DNA of 51,597 nucleotides from an uncultured bacterium (GTDB lineage Bacteria; Cyanobacteriota; Vampirovibrionia; Gastranaerophilales; Gastranaerophilaceae). The stretch lies in the NCBI GenBank assembly GCA_948433295.1, contig CAOJDT010000004.1, forward strand, positions 1 through 51,597. Reading direction: 5' to 3'. The notes beneath the pieces were generated by a model. It made no database searches, had not been told where the DNA came from, and saw only the letters and a program-made list of their open reading frames with translations. Shown here piece after piece: positions 33,080 through 41,732 of the stretch. Within the stretch, counting starts at the first letter, position 1, and each line of letters begins with the position of its first letter. Position numbers and translations under genes: made by a program.

Positions 33080-34005
33080 TGTTTTCGGATATTTTAGACG
33101 GCAAATGCTTTAAACTTGTATGCGGCGCGGGTAATGAAGACGCTGATGAGGTTGAGAAGCTTGTTGCGCTTTATTCTGCGGCAGGTTGTAAATTTTTTGA
33201 CCTTTCTGCAAAGCCCGAAATCGTTGATGCCGCAAAAAGAGCACTCGACGGAAAAGAGGCATACCTTTGTGTCAGTGTGGGAATCAAAGGCGACCCGCAT
33301 GTTAATAAGGCACAAATTGATTATGAAAAATGTGTAGGCTGCGGAAAGTGTGATGAAATTTGCCCGCAGGGCGCAATTAAATATCATAAGGTTAAAAAAC
33401 TCCGTTGCATTGGCTGCGGTAAATGTCAAAAAGTTTGTTCGAAAGGTGCGATTTCTTATATTTCCGAAGATAAGGATTTGCGCGAAGTTTTGCCGCCTTT
33501 GATTGAAAAAGGAATAGACTGCATTGAACTTCATGCAATGAACGAAAATGACGATGAGACTATGGCAAAATGGGCTTATATAAACGAAGTTTTTGACGGA
33601 ATGTTGAGCGTTTGTACAGCCCGAGGCAAATTAAGCGATGAAAAAATGGTTTCACGTATAAAAGATATGATTGCAAACCGAGTTCCTATGTCGACAATAA
33701 TTCAGGCGGACGGATTCCCGATGAGCGGCTCCGAGGACGATTACAAAACAACATTGCAGGCAGTAGCGACGGCTGAACTCGTTCAGAATGAAAAAATTCC
33801 CGTATACGTAATGCTTTCAGGGGGGACTAATTCCAAAACCGCAGACTTAGCGAAAATGTGCGGAATTCATTATCACGGAATAGCGGTTGGAACTTACGCG
33901 CGCAAAATAGTTAAAAAATATATTCAGCGCGAAGACTTTCTTACAAACGAACGTGTTTTTAACGAAGCTTTGGAAATTGCAAAAATACTTGTTAATAGTT
34001 TATAA
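33079..34005 (+). CDS. LdpA-like 2x[4Fe-4S] protein
   Basis: 308 residues. The N-terminal part (FKLVCGAGNEDADEVEKLVA, LYSAAGCKFFDLSAKP) is a TIM-barrel-like segment. Two ferredoxin clusters follow (CVGCGKCDEICPQGAI and CIGCGKCQKVCSKGAI) and a C-terminal domain with VYVMLSGGTNSKTADLAKMC. This arrangement matches cyanobacterial LdpA (light-dependent period), a redox-sensing protein that feeds the circadian clock. A homologue in a lineage without evident photosynthesis would have another redox role. It is translationally coupled to the hydrolase upstream. Confidence 0.75.
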   Translation: MFSDILDGKCFKLVCGAGNEDADEVEKLVALYSAAGCKFFDLSAKPEIVDAAKRALDGKEAYLCVSVGIKGDPHVNKAQIDYEKCVGCGKCDEICPQGAIKYHKVKKLRCIGCGKCQKVCSKGAISYISEDKDLREVLPPLIEKGIDCIELHAMNENDDETMAKWAYINEVFDGMLSVCTARGKLSDEKMVSRIKDMIANRVPMSTIIQADGFPMSGSEDDYKTTLQAVATAELVQNEKIPVYVMLSGGTNSKTADLAKMCGIHYHGIAVGTYARKIVKKYIQREDFLTNERVFNEALEIAKILVNSL

Positions 34006-34030
34006 CGATTAATTTAGTTTTAATAACATA

Positions 34031-34059
34031 TTGAAAGAAGTAGCAATTTATGATATAAT
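34031..34059 (+). promoter_or_regulatory. Promoter of pilin locus 3
   Basis: TTGAAA (34031-34036), 17 bases, TATAAT (34054-34059). Both hexamers and the spacing are identical to locus 1. Confidence 0.65.
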
Positions 34060-34086
34060 AAAATAAGAATAAAATGGAGGTAAGAG

Positions 34087-34140
34087 ATGAAAACTATTGA
34101 TATGACTGTATTTGCGGGGGGGGGGGCAGCCGTTATCTAA
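34087..34140 (+). CDS. Poly-G leader ORF of pilin locus 3 (out of frame with pilin)
   Basis: ATG 34087 follows TGGAGG with an 8-base gap. It reads MKTIDMTVFAGGGAAVI and stops at TAA 34138-34140 after crossing an 11-G run. Loss of one G joins it to the open frame leading into the pilin at 34265. The leader peptide is clearly the same family as at 4713 and 17718. Confidence 0.6.
   Translation: MKTIDMTVFAGGGAAVI
34116..34126 (+). repeat. 11-base G tract in leader of pilin locus 3
   Basis: Eleven G. ATG 34087 to the pilin ATG 34265 is 178 bases, 1 modulo 3, as in the other loci. Confidence 0.92.
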
Positions 34141-34264
34141 GGCAATTGCAGCCAATCCTCTGTTATCGTATGCAAAAACCCTTACACTACACATCGTGCC
34201 TAATGACACGGTGACATCAGTGTTGGGATTTATAATGAAAAATAGTATAGAGAACGGAGGATGT

Positions 34265-34963
34265 ATGAAAAAAGCCTTTACCTTGGCAGAAGTATTAATT
34301 ACTCTCGGCATAATCGGAATTGTTGCAGCGATGACAATGCCGACTTTGATTCAAAAACAGCAGGATGTTTCGACTATATCTCAATTAAAAAAAAGTTATT
34401 CAATGTTAAATCAGGCGTGGATTTCTTTGCACAATGAATATGGGCCGATTAAAGACTGGTCTCTTGAACATGATAAAGGTATGGAAGATATTCTTATTGA
34501 AAGATTCTCAAAGTATATTAAGATGTCCAAAATTTGTAAAATCGGTGAAAGGGGCTGTTTTCCCGATGTAAATTATAAAGCTATAAACGGCACGTCTTAT
34601 GGTAACTGGGAAACCTCAGGTGTTAATAAAGCAAAGGCTAAATTAAGCGATGGTACGCTTTTTATGGTAAATGTTACTCAGAATCCTGAGGATGGTGTTG
34701 TTGTTCAGTTTTACATTGATGTGAACGGTTGGAAAAAGCCTAATCAGCTGGGTCATGACTTCTTTTATTTTTATCTGTGGGATGATAATTTCTTAAGACC
34801 TGCCGGTTGGAAACGTGACGGTGAAGAAATGCAAACTTATTTTGAAGAAAATTGTATGAATAACAGAGGGTATGCCTGTGCACATTGGGCTATTTATCAG
34901 GGTAACAGAGATTATTTAAAATGTAAGGACTTGAGCTATAAAAGTAAAACCAAATGTAAGTAA
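34265..34963 (+). CDS. Prepilin-like protein (pilin locus 3)
   Basis: ATG 34265 with GGAGG four bases away gives a short leader MKKA|FTLAEVLITLGIIGIVAAM, 233 residues in all. The same frame is open upstream to the G tract, adding ~50 residues (KAIAANPLLSYAKTLTLHIV onward) if the leader ORF is joined. So this pilin can be made in two forms: an ordinary one from 34265 and a long one after a frame change. The mature domain has cysteines and the C-terminus CAHWAIYQGNRDYLKCKDLS, like the prepilin at 20.3-21.0 kb. Note Ala, not Gly, before the Phe, which is less favoured by prepilin peptidase. Confidence 0.8.
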   Translation: MKKAFTLAEVLITLGIIGIVAAMTMPTLIQKQQDVSTISQLKKSYSMLNQAWISLHNEYGPIKDWSLEHDKGMEDILIERFSKYIKMSKICKIGERGCFPDVNYKAINGTSYGNWETSGVNKAKAKLSDGTLFMVNVTQNPEDGVVVQFYIDVNGWKKPNQLGHDFFYFYLWDDNFLRPAGWKRDGEEMQTYFEENCMNNRGYACAHWAIYQGNRDYLKCKDLSYKSKTKCK

Positions 34964-34984
34964 TTTTTATGATAAAATATACTT

Positions 34985-35785
34985 ATGACAAAGATTTTAG
35001 ACTGTACAATCAGAGACGGCGGACATTTGAACGGCTGGAATTTTACGGATGAATGCGTTCGTGAAACTTTTGAGGCTGCAAAGGCTTGCGGAGTAGATTT
35101 TTTTGAAATCGGTTACCGAAATCACGAGGGCGGCAAGTTTGCGCAATGCAAAGATGAGGATTTGCGCAGAGTTATACCTGACAAAGGTTCGGTGAAACTT
35201 GGTGTAATGGTAAATTCGCGTGAATTTTCGGAAGAGGATTTTTATATAAGCGACTACGCAGATGTTGTAAGAATTGCCTGCCATCCGCACGAAATTGCAC
35301 AGGGCGTTGGTTATTGTAAAAGTTTGCAGGATAAGGGATATGAAACCTTACTGCATTTGATGGATGTTGCGCATATTTCTGACGAGCAATTCTCGGCACT
35401 CAAAAATTATGATTGTGAAAATATTATTTACTTTGCAGACAGTTATGGTGCGCTTTTGCCTGATGATATACGGGTTTGTTTTGAAATTTTACAGAAACAG
35501 GGCTTTGATAAAATCGGATTTCACGCACATAATAATAAGCAATTGGCGTTTATAAATACTCTAACGGCAATAGATTGCGGTGCCTGTTCGGTTGATGTGA
35601 CTGTTTACGGAATGGGCAGAAGTGCCGGTAACACTCCTGCCGAATTACTTTTATCTCAATTGGGCAAAGAATCAGAGCCTTATTTTGAACTTATTGAAAA
35701 ATATTACCTTGATATTTATCGAGAAACGCCTTGGGGATATTCGCTGAAAAATCTCAAAGGCGGCTTGACAAACTCAAAGGTCTAA
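34985..35785 (+). CDS. DRE-TIM metallolyase, 4-hydroxy-2-oxovalerate aldolase-like
   Basis: 266 residues. TIM barrel of the HMGL/aldolase family: metal and catalytic motif LDCTIRDGGHLNGW at the N-terminus, then FFEIGYRN, FADSYGALLPDDI and the metal histidines in IGFHAHNNKQLA. The closing segment is VYGMGRSAGNTPAELLLSQL. Such enzymes cleave or form C-C bonds of 2-keto acids. The isolated gene, without the meta-cleavage partners, suggests a different substrate, possibly in exopolysaccharide or amino-acid metabolism. It starts 22 bases after pilin locus 3. Confidence 0.8.
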   Translation: MTKILDCTIRDGGHLNGWNFTDECVRETFEAAKACGVDFFEIGYRNHEGGKFAQCKDEDLRRVIPDKGSVKLGVMVNSREFSEEDFYISDYADVVRIACHPHEIAQGVGYCKSLQDKGYETLLHLMDVAHISDEQFSALKNYDCENIIYFADSYGALLPDDIRVCFEILQKQGFDKIGFHAHNNKQLAFINTLTAIDCGACSVDVTVYGMGRSAGNTPAELLLSQLGKESEPYFELIEKYYLDIYRETPWGYSLKNLKGGLTNSKV

Positions 35786-36081
35786 TCAGGACCTAAGGTA
35801 AGAAGTTTAAAGAATGCCCAAAGAAACCCGACAACAATAAACATAATTAATTTTTTCTTTATACCCTTTGATAAAATTGTTTCAATCATATACAACATGA
35901 AAAAAAATAAAAATATAAGAAAGTATAAAACAGGTATATTAAACCAATAATATTCAGGGTCAATTATTGAAGGAATCATTGCAAAAAGGATTATGCCTAT
36001 TATATAAATGAAGAAAGCCGTGAATAGAGCTGCTAAAAATATTTTAATGAAAATAACAACTGTTTGCAAGAACTTGTTCAT
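35782..36081 (-). CDS. Small membrane protein, function unknown
   Basis: 99 residues with three predicted membrane helices (VVIFIKIFLAALFTAFFIYI, VLYFLIFLFFFMLYMIETIL, KLIMFIVVGFLWAFFKLL). Lys-rich loop between helices 2 and 3. It overlaps the end of the aldolase gene by four bases and follows the MuF/SAA-like gene in the same direction by 12 bases, so it could be an accessory or immunity-type partner of that protein (speculative). Confidence 0.55.
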   Translation of the reverse strand: MNKFLQTVVIFIKIFLAALFTAFFIYIIGIILFAMIPSIIDPEYYWFNIPVLYFLIFLFFFMLYMIETILSKGIKKKLIMFIVVGFLWAFFKLLTLGPD

Positions 36082-36093
36082 TTATTTATTATA

Positions 36094-37065
36094 CTATTTT
36101 CTAAAAACTTGGTCAAGGATATCCGGCCAGAGCATTTGTATAACGGAATCACAATCTAAATCGGGATAATTTCTGCCGATTATTGTGCCCGTTTGGTTCG
36201 CCCTGTGATCTTCTCTCGCATCTTTAATAGCTTCTTGCCAAGTAGTTTCTTTTATTATCATATCAATTATACCTTGACCTATTTCTCTAACAAGTCCTAC
36301 ACTTTGCGCTATTATATCAACAATACCACTTTCACGTTGTGCGACTTTACAATATCCTTTCATGTGATAATATTTGTCGGAATTTTCGTAGATGTTTTCA
36401 CGGGATTCTACAAACGAACGTGTTAGGTCGCCTAAAATGTTATCGCATTTTGAGTATTGCTCCAAAAGCCAGTGACCCGTTTGGTCAACTGCTAACCATG
36501 CATTATATGATAAAATTTCTAATATATTAGAACTCCTTATTGCGATTATTTGTCTTAATTGATTAGCTTGATCAATAAGTTCATCCAACTGTTTAATTAG
36601 ATTTTGACAATTGCATTGCTCATTATCTTTTTTGTTTTCGACAATTTCTACCGTGCATTTGCAGTTCGGGTGCGGACGCTCTGGAACTTCGTCTTCAAAA
36701 TCGTACACAGTGCCGTCTAAGGATTTACATTTTTCACAGGTGTTTTCGCCGTTTTCGGAATGCCATATATATTTAACATTACTGATTCCGCTTTTTAATA
36801 CCATGTCAGAAACATTTTCCTGTTCGCTTTCTGCTTCGGCAGGCATGTTGTTCATTTTGTATGAATTAAATTTGTAAAGCGATTTGCCCAAATCTTTCAA
36901 CGTATTGTACATATTCATAAGTTTGTTTTTGTCTTTTGAATTAAACACCGGATTGGAATGATTCTTTATTAAGTTATTTTGAATCGCAGAAATGTTTTCT
37001 AAAGTGGTTTCTGTATTTTGGTTATTTGTTAATGTTGATTGAATTAAAGATTTAATATTTTTCAT
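36094..37065 (-). CDS. MuF-like motif plus serum-amyloid-A-like domain protein
   Basis: 323 residues, no signal peptide seen. Residues ~97-141 carry a phage Mu gpF/SPP1 gp7-type cysteine motif: IWHSENGENTCEKCKSLDGT, then ERPHPNCKCTVEIVE. The C-terminal third resembles serum amyloid A: RENIYENSDKYYHMKG against the human REANYIGSDKYFHARG at the same spacing, followed by A.R..G, a later RE, and DAREDHRANQTGTIIGRNYP resembling EDSLADQAANEWGRSG. MuF-type domains occur on phage heads and on polymorphic toxins. This could be a toxin-like or prophage-derived effector; no other phage genes are nearby. Small membrane gene downstream. Confidence 0.6.
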   Translation of the reverse strand: MKNIKSLIQSTLTNNQNTETTLENISAIQNNLIKNHSNPVFNSKDKNKLMNMYNTLKDLGKSLYKFNSYKMNNMPAEAESEQENVSDMVLKSGISNVKYIWHSENGENTCEKCKSLDGTVYDFEDEVPERPHPNCKCTVEIVENKKDNEQCNCQNLIKQLDELIDQANQLRQIIAIRSSNILEILSYNAWLAVDQTGHWLLEQYSKCDNILGDLTRSFVESRENIYENSDKYYHMKGYCKVAQRESGIVDIIAQSVGLVREIGQGIIDMIIKETTWQEAIKDAREDHRANQTGTIIGRNYPDLDCDSVIQMLWPDILDQVFRK

Positions 37066-37246
37066 AGGATTTCCTTTTTAGATTAAGTACATAAATTTAT
37101 TTTTTCCGATTTTCTAAACTCTTGCAAGACACCGTTTTTGTCCCCCTGAAAATATCGCCTTGATTCCGCTGTTTATAAAATCACGCATTTAAATGATTCC
37201 AATATCCACGCCTCAGGGTATTATCAAAAATAAAATGAGGTGAATT

Positions 37247-39892
37247 ATGGAATTAACGGAACACGTCCAATATATTATTCATTCGGCAAAAACTATTGTT
37301 TATGCAAGGGATTACGATGCAGTTGAGCCTGACCATATTATGCTTGCCTTATTTATGGACGAGAACGATTTACCCAAAATTCTACTTCAGAAAGTCGGAT
37401 TGGATAATCCGCGTTTGATTAGAGATTTCAGTGCAAATATTCCGAAACGCAGCGGGCACAAACCTCAGCGCAGTCAGGATCCTCCGCTTTCCAAAAGTAC
37501 AATAAAACTTCTGGAAGATGCCGAAAAAGAAGCTCTTGCTTACGGTGACAATATCGTTAGTATTGAACACCTTTTTCTGGCGCTTTTTAAAACAAAATCT
37601 ACCCGAATGGAATATGTTTTCGGTCAATATAGCGTAAAGTCAAAAGAACTCTACGCAAATATGAAAGATGTAATCGACGGAATTACAACGGTTGATTTGA
37701 TTAACGGTCAAGAAGTCGAAACGCAGAAAACTTCCAAGAGTACAACAGGTAAATCAGATTCTTCCAAAACATCCAAAAAAGATGAAAATCCGCTCGAAAA
37801 ATATACAAAAGATTTAACCGCCATAGCAGCCGAAAATAAACTTGACCCCGTAATCGGCAGAGATGATGAAATCAGACGCGTTATTCAAATTCTTAATCGT
37901 CGTTCAAAAAATAATCCAGTAATTGTCGGCGAACCGGGAGTTGGTAAAACTGCAGTTATCGAAGGGCTTGCACAGAGAATTATTAAGGGCGATGTCCCCG
38001 AAAGTTTGAAAAATGATAAAATTCTTGCACTTGATTTAGGGGCGCTTCTTGCAGGGGCTTCATATCGCGGTGAGTTTGAAGAACGTCTTAAAAGCGTACT
38101 GAAAGCTATTGAAGAAAAAACAGATGATTTAATGCTGTTTATCGACGAAATACATACAATTATGGGAATGGGCGGAACAGAGGGCTCTGTAGATGCAGGA
38201 AATCTTCTCAAACCGATGCTTGCCAGAGGCAGTATCCGCGTAATCGGAGCTACAACTCTTGACGAATACAAAAAATATATTGAAAAAGATAAGGCTCTGG
38301 AACGCAGATTCCAACCAGTTATAGTGGATGAACCTTCCGTTGAAGTTGCAATCAGTATTCTTCGCGGACTCAAAAGTAATTACGAAGTTTTCCACGGAAT
38401 TAAAATTCTCGACGAGGCAATTGTTCAGGCTGTAAAACTTTCTCACCGATATATCTCTGACAGATATCTTCCCGATAAAGCCATAGATTTAATTGACGAG
38501 GCAGCCTCTTCTCTCAGAATGAATATTGACACCACTCCCGAAGATATTGATATTTTTTCCCGTGAAAAATTCCAACTTGAAATCGAAAGAAGTACGCTTC
38601 AGGAAGAACATACAAAAGAAGCCGATGCAAAAATTGCTAAAATTTCCAAGAAAATCGATACTCTCGATACGAAAATCGTTAAGCTTCGCGAACAGTGGGC
38701 TCAGGAAAAAAAGGTTATAAATTCCATAACCACGGTTAAGAAAAATCTTGAAATTTTAAAATCCCAAATGGAAATCGCGCAGAAAAAAGGTCAGGTGACA
38801 ACCGCACTTGAAGAAAAATATAAACAAATGCTTGCGATGGAGAAAAAGCTTAAAGATTTGCAATCTGACAAATCAAAAAAACATCTTGTTAAAGAACGAT
38901 TGGATGGGGATGATATTTCCGTAATCGTTGCGAAATGGACAGGGATTCCTACAACACGTCTCGTTGAAAATGAATCCCAAAAATTATTGAAAATGGAAGA
39001 ATTTTTGCACTCCCGTCTCATAGGACAGGACGAAGCAGTTAATAAGATTGCAAATGCGATAAGACTTTCCCGTTCAGGACTTCGAGATAACAAGCGTCCG
39101 ATAGGGTCTTTTCTTTTCCTTGGCCCTACAGGTGTCGGTAAAACCGAACTGGGAAAAACACTCGCAGAATTTCTTTTTAACGACGAAGATGCAATGGTTC
39201 GTATTGATATGAGCGAATTTATGGAAAAAGCTTCAATTTCCCGACTAACAGGTGCAACCGCAGGTTATGTGGGTTACGAAGAGGGAGGGCAGCTTACGGA
39301 GGCTGTTCGCAGAAAGCCGTATTCCGTGGTGCTTTTTGATGAAATCGAAAAAGCGCATCCCGATGTGTTTAATATTATGCTCCAAATGTTTGACGACGGA
39401 CGTTTGACTGATGGGCAAGGTAAACTCGTTGATTTTAAAAATACTGTTTTAATTATGACAAGCAACCTCGGAAGCGATATTTTGCTTGACGAAAATCTTT
39501 CGAATCAACAAAAATATGATGAAGTTCACAAAATTTTGCGTTCAAAATTTAAGCCTGAATTTATAAACAGGATTGACGAAATCGTTACGTTTGCACCGCT
39601 TAAACTGGAAGAGTTGGCAAAAATTGTTGAAATTCAGACGGCTTCATTGAAAAAACGTGTTGAAGAACAAGGTATGCAGCTTGAGATTACGGAAAATGCG
39701 AAAAGATATCTTGCCGAGGAGGGATTCGAACCTCTTTACGGTGCGCGTCCTTTACGCCGTGTGATTCGTCAGGCTGTAGAAATTCCGCTTTCAATGAAGA
39801 TTCTCGCCGGAGAATTTAAAAACGGAGATACTATCTCAATTGGTTGCGAAGACGGCAGATTGGTATTTGTTTCTAATCCCGTAACCGCTTAG
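37247..39892 (+). CDS. clpB: AAA+ disaggregase ClpB
   Basis: 881 residues, GAGGTGA ribosome binding site. An N domain (1-145) and a Ser/Thr/Lys-rich linker (~155-180) come first. NBD1 has Walker [16 protein letters not shown] and Walker [12 protein letters not shown] ~110-residue coiled-coil middle domain rich in Lys/Glu/Gln distinguishes ClpB from ClpC/ClpA. NBD2 has [39 protein letters not shown] and sensor arginine region GARPLRRVI. It rescues aggregated proteins together with DnaK. No CIRCE element was seen; the 180-base upstream gap (37066-37246) shows no clear promoter. Confidence 0.93.
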   Translation: MELTEHVQYIIHSAKTIVYARDYDAVEPDHIMLALFMDENDLPKILLQKVGLDNPRLIRDFSANIPKRSGHKPQRSQDPPLSKSTIKLLEDAEKEALAYGDNIVSIEHLFLALFKTKSTRMEYVFGQYSVKSKELYANMKDVIDGITTVDLINGQEVETQKTSKSTTGKSDSSKTSKKDENPLEKYTKDLTAIAAENKLDPVIGRDDEIRRVIQILNRRSKNNPVIVGEPGVGKTAVIEGLAQRIIKGDVPESLKNDKILALDLGALLAGASYRGEFEERLKSVLKAIEEKTDDLMLFIDEIHTIMGMGGTEGSVDAGNLLKPMLARGSIRVIGATTLDEYKKYIEKDKALERRFQPVIVDEPSVEVAISILRGLKSNYEVFHGIKILDEAIVQAVKLSHRYISDRYLPDKAIDLIDEAASSLRMNIDTTPEDIDIFSREKFQLEIERSTLQEEHTKEADAKIAKISKKIDTLDTKIVKLREQWAQEKKVINSITTVKKNLEILKSQMEIAQKKGQVTTALEEKYKQMLAMEKKLKDLQSDKSKKHLVKERLDGDDISVIVAKWTGIPTTRLVENESQKLLKMEEFLHSRLIGQDEAVNKIANAIRLSRSGLRDNKRPIGSFLFLGPTGVGKTELGKTLAEFLFNDEDAMVRIDMSEFMEKASISRLTGATAGYVGYEEGGQLTEAVRRKPYSVVLFDEIEKAHPDVFNIMLQMFDDGRLTDGQGKLVDFKNTVLIMTSNLGSDILLDENLSNQQKYDEVHKILRSKFKPEFINRIDEIVTFAPLKLEELAKIVEIQTASLKKRVEEQGMQLEITENAKRYLAEEGFEPLYGARPLRRVIRQAVEIPLSMKILAGEFKNGDTISIGCEDGRLVFVSNPVTA

Positions 39893-40887
39893 TGTTTCTG
39901 ACCGTTTCGGTAACCTATTCCTGCGCGGTAGCCCGAAATTGAATACATTAACGGCAGTGCAGGCTCTATCCACTTTAATCCTGACATAACCGCAACTGTT
40001 GCAATATCGTCCGTGTGAAGCCCTATGTCAAGCGCTTCGGGTTTACGTTCTTCAAATAGAGATTTATGTTTGTGGTTTTTGTCAAACATAGGGTTAATGA
40101 CTTTGTTTCCTATGAAGTTTGCAATTGCGCTCCCGCCGACAACTCCCGTCGCAATAATACCTGCAACCATTCCTGCTGCGCGTGCGGCTTTTGACTGGAT
40201 ATTAAAGTTTTCCATTATGCCAAGTGCTGTTCCCGCACCAATGTTACACAGAAAAATATTCGCAAGATATTGATAGGAACCTTCTTTTATTTTATCTGGA
40301 ATTCTGTGTTTCCATTTTTCTGTAGTAAATTTATCGCCTAAAATTCCGCCTGCAATGCCTCCGATTACGGGAATAAGCCCGAATACGGAAAGCCTGCCGA
40401 TTTCACTGTGAATTTCGTGCGCGGTAATGTTTTCGGGGTCGGGAATAAGTTCGTTCAGGAGTTTAGTTCCTTTTTCGTCTTTGTTGAAGGTTTTAAAAAG
40501 GGTTTTTACTTCGTCAAATTTGAGAACTTTTTCTTTAGCTTTGTTTAAAAGTTTTACGGTATTTTCGTCGGTGTCATGTTTTTTAAGAAATTCGTCGACT
40601 AAGTTCGAGGCTCGTTTTTGTAACTGATTTACAGATTTTGGCAGGTCGTCGGATTTGAATATTCTGTTTGTAATCTTTGGTGCGGCAATTGCCGAGGCGA
40701 CGGTGAAAGCCATAGTTGTACCGATTCTAATGGCGGCTTTTTTGCGTTTATTATGGGGTGCGTGAGCAATTTCATGAGCGGTATAAGCGGTTGCACCACC
40801 TAGTAATACGGCGGGAACGGCTTTTTGAAATTTTGCAACAAGTATGGGTTGGTCGAGGAATTTCCCTGCGACTTTTAGTGTATTCAT
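39889..40887 (-). CDS. Membrane protein coupled to the DtxR regulator, function unknown
   Basis: 332 residues with several glycine/alanine-rich hydrophobic segments (AVPAVLLGGATAYTAHEIAH, TMAFTVASAIAAP, GLIPVIGGIAGGILGD, AGMVAGIIATGVVGGSAIA). HEIAH fits the HExxH zinc-protease pattern but may be chance; a metal-binding role is possible. Its ATG overlaps the DtxR stop by four bases, so the two are translationally coupled, pointing to metal homeostasis. No transporter family is recognised. It converges with clpB, overlapping by four bases. Confidence 0.5.
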   Translation of the reverse strand: MNTLKVAGKFLDQPILVAKFQKAVPAVLLGGATAYTAHEIAHAPHNKRKKAAIRIGTTMAFTVASAIAAPKITNRIFKSDDLPKSVNQLQKRASNLVDEFLKKHDTDENTVKLLNKAKEKVLKFDEVKTLFKTFNKDEKGTKLLNELIPDPENITAHEIHSEIGRLSVFGLIPVIGGIAGGILGDKFTTEKWKHRIPDKIKEGSYQYLANIFLCNIGAGTALGIMENFNIQSKAARAAGMVAGIIATGVVGGSAIANFIGNKVINPMFDKNHKHKSLFEERKPEALDIGLHTDDIATVAVMSGLKWIEPALPLMYSISGYRAGIGYRNGQKH

Positions 40888-41318
40888 TTTAATTTTTCCA
40901 GGTAATAGTCTTCAAATATTTGTGAAATTTCGGGGTGAGATTGGTGAAAATCTTTGAGGGCAGCAAATCTTTCCAGAACGTTTTGCGAAATTACGTGTTC
41001 GATTTTGCAGGCAGTTTCTACTGCTTCTTGAGAATCCAATCCCATAATCGTTTCGAAAAAGTATAGCAGAGTGTTATGTTTTTCAATAACTTTAAGGGCT
41101 TGATTTTTGCCGTCTTCTGTCATTGAGATTACATTGTATCTTCCGTAATTGATAAGATTTTTATCAGCGAGTTTTTTTAAAGCTTCCGTAACAGAAGCGC
41201 GGCTGACGTTGAGTTCGCGTGAAATATCAATAGCGCGGACTTTTTGATTTTGTTCCAAAACGTTATAAATTGTCTCGAGGTAGTCTTCAAGACTTGAAGT
41301 TAATTTTTCTTGTACCAA
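40884..41318 (-). CDS. DtxR/MntR-family metal-dependent repressor
   Basis: 144 residues. N-terminal winged helix (LEDYLETIYNVLEQNQKVRA, SRELNVSRASVTEALKKLAD, LINYGRYNVISMTEDG) and the metal-binding/dimerisation domain (LLYFFETIMGL, EAVETACKIEHVISQNVLER). Metal ligands of the C-E-x-x-H type are visible in ACKIEHVI. Length and lack of an SH3 domain resemble MntR more than DtxR. Senses Fe2+ or Mn2+ and represses metal uptake genes. A matching palindrome sits in its own promoter, implying autoregulation. Confidence 0.92.
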   Translation of the reverse strand: MVQEKLTSSLEDYLETIYNVLEQNQKVRAIDISRELNVSRASVTEALKKLADKNLINYGRYNVISMTEDGKNQALKVIEKHNTLLYFFETIMGLDSQEAVETACKIEHVISQNVLERFAALKDFHQSHPEISQIFEDYYLEKLK

Positions 41319-41348
41319 TTCAGATTCTCCAGTTTACTTTCCGAGATA

Positions 41349-41377
41349 ATTGTAAGGTAAGCCTAACATTTTGTCAA
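41349..41377 (-). promoter_or_regulatory. dtxR promoter with embedded DtxR-type operator
   Basis: On the minus strand TTGACA (41372-41377), 17 bases, TACAAT (41349-41354). The spacer carries TAAGGTAAGCCTAACATTT (41353-41371 on the + strand), close to the DtxR/IdeR consensus TTAGGTAAGCCTAACCTAA. The repressor would block its own promoter. Confidence 0.65.
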
Positions 41378-41465
41378 GTCCACTTTGTTACATTTATAGT
41401 AAGTCAAAGCATATATGTAGTGTTTATCTTTATGTTAATAAAATTTAATAATTTTATTTTAAGTG

Positions 41466-41494
41466 TTGAAGTTTTATGAAAAATTTGTTATAAT
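41466..41494 (+). promoter_or_regulatory. Promoter of the giant adhesin gene
   Basis: TTGAAG (41466-41471), 17 bases, TATAAT (41489-41494). Transcription would start near 41501, giving a ~230-base leader. Confidence 0.6.
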
Positions 41495-41500
41495 CAAATA

Positions 41501-41732
41501 TGTATAAAAAATAAAACTTTGATTCCGTTGCGGATTGATAAGTAAACCTGCACAACGGTTTTAAGGTTACTAATCTTGGGTTATTATTACATTGCCGATA
41601 CTTTCGGAATATTTTTAAATAAAATTATACTTTATTTAATTATTTGAATCAATGTAAATCAATTAAATTAAGGATATTAATATAATAAAAATATTGTAAT
41701 ATAAATAATATTTTAAAATATGGAAGATTGAT
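41501..41732 (+). promoter_or_regulatory. Long structured 5' leader of the giant adhesin
   Basis: Contains CCGTTG/CAACGG pairing (41526 to about 41560) closed by GATT/AATC, a CCGATACTTTCGG hairpin near 41594 and then very AT-rich sequence up to GGAAG before the GTG start. It fits no riboswitch class I can recall. Function unknown. Confidence 0.35.

Noticed and set aside
36094-37065. Intact prophage around the MuF-like gene
   Set aside because: No terminase, portal, capsid, integrase or attachment site is visible in the neighbouring genes, which are housekeeping.
37066-37246. CIRCE or heat-shock promoter upstream of clpB
   Set aside because: No TTAGCACTC inverted repeat and no convincing sigma-32-like hexamers.
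41501-41732. Cyclic-di-GMP (GEMM) riboswitch before the adhesin
   Set aside because: The conserved core bases of that class are absent; only generic stems are seen.
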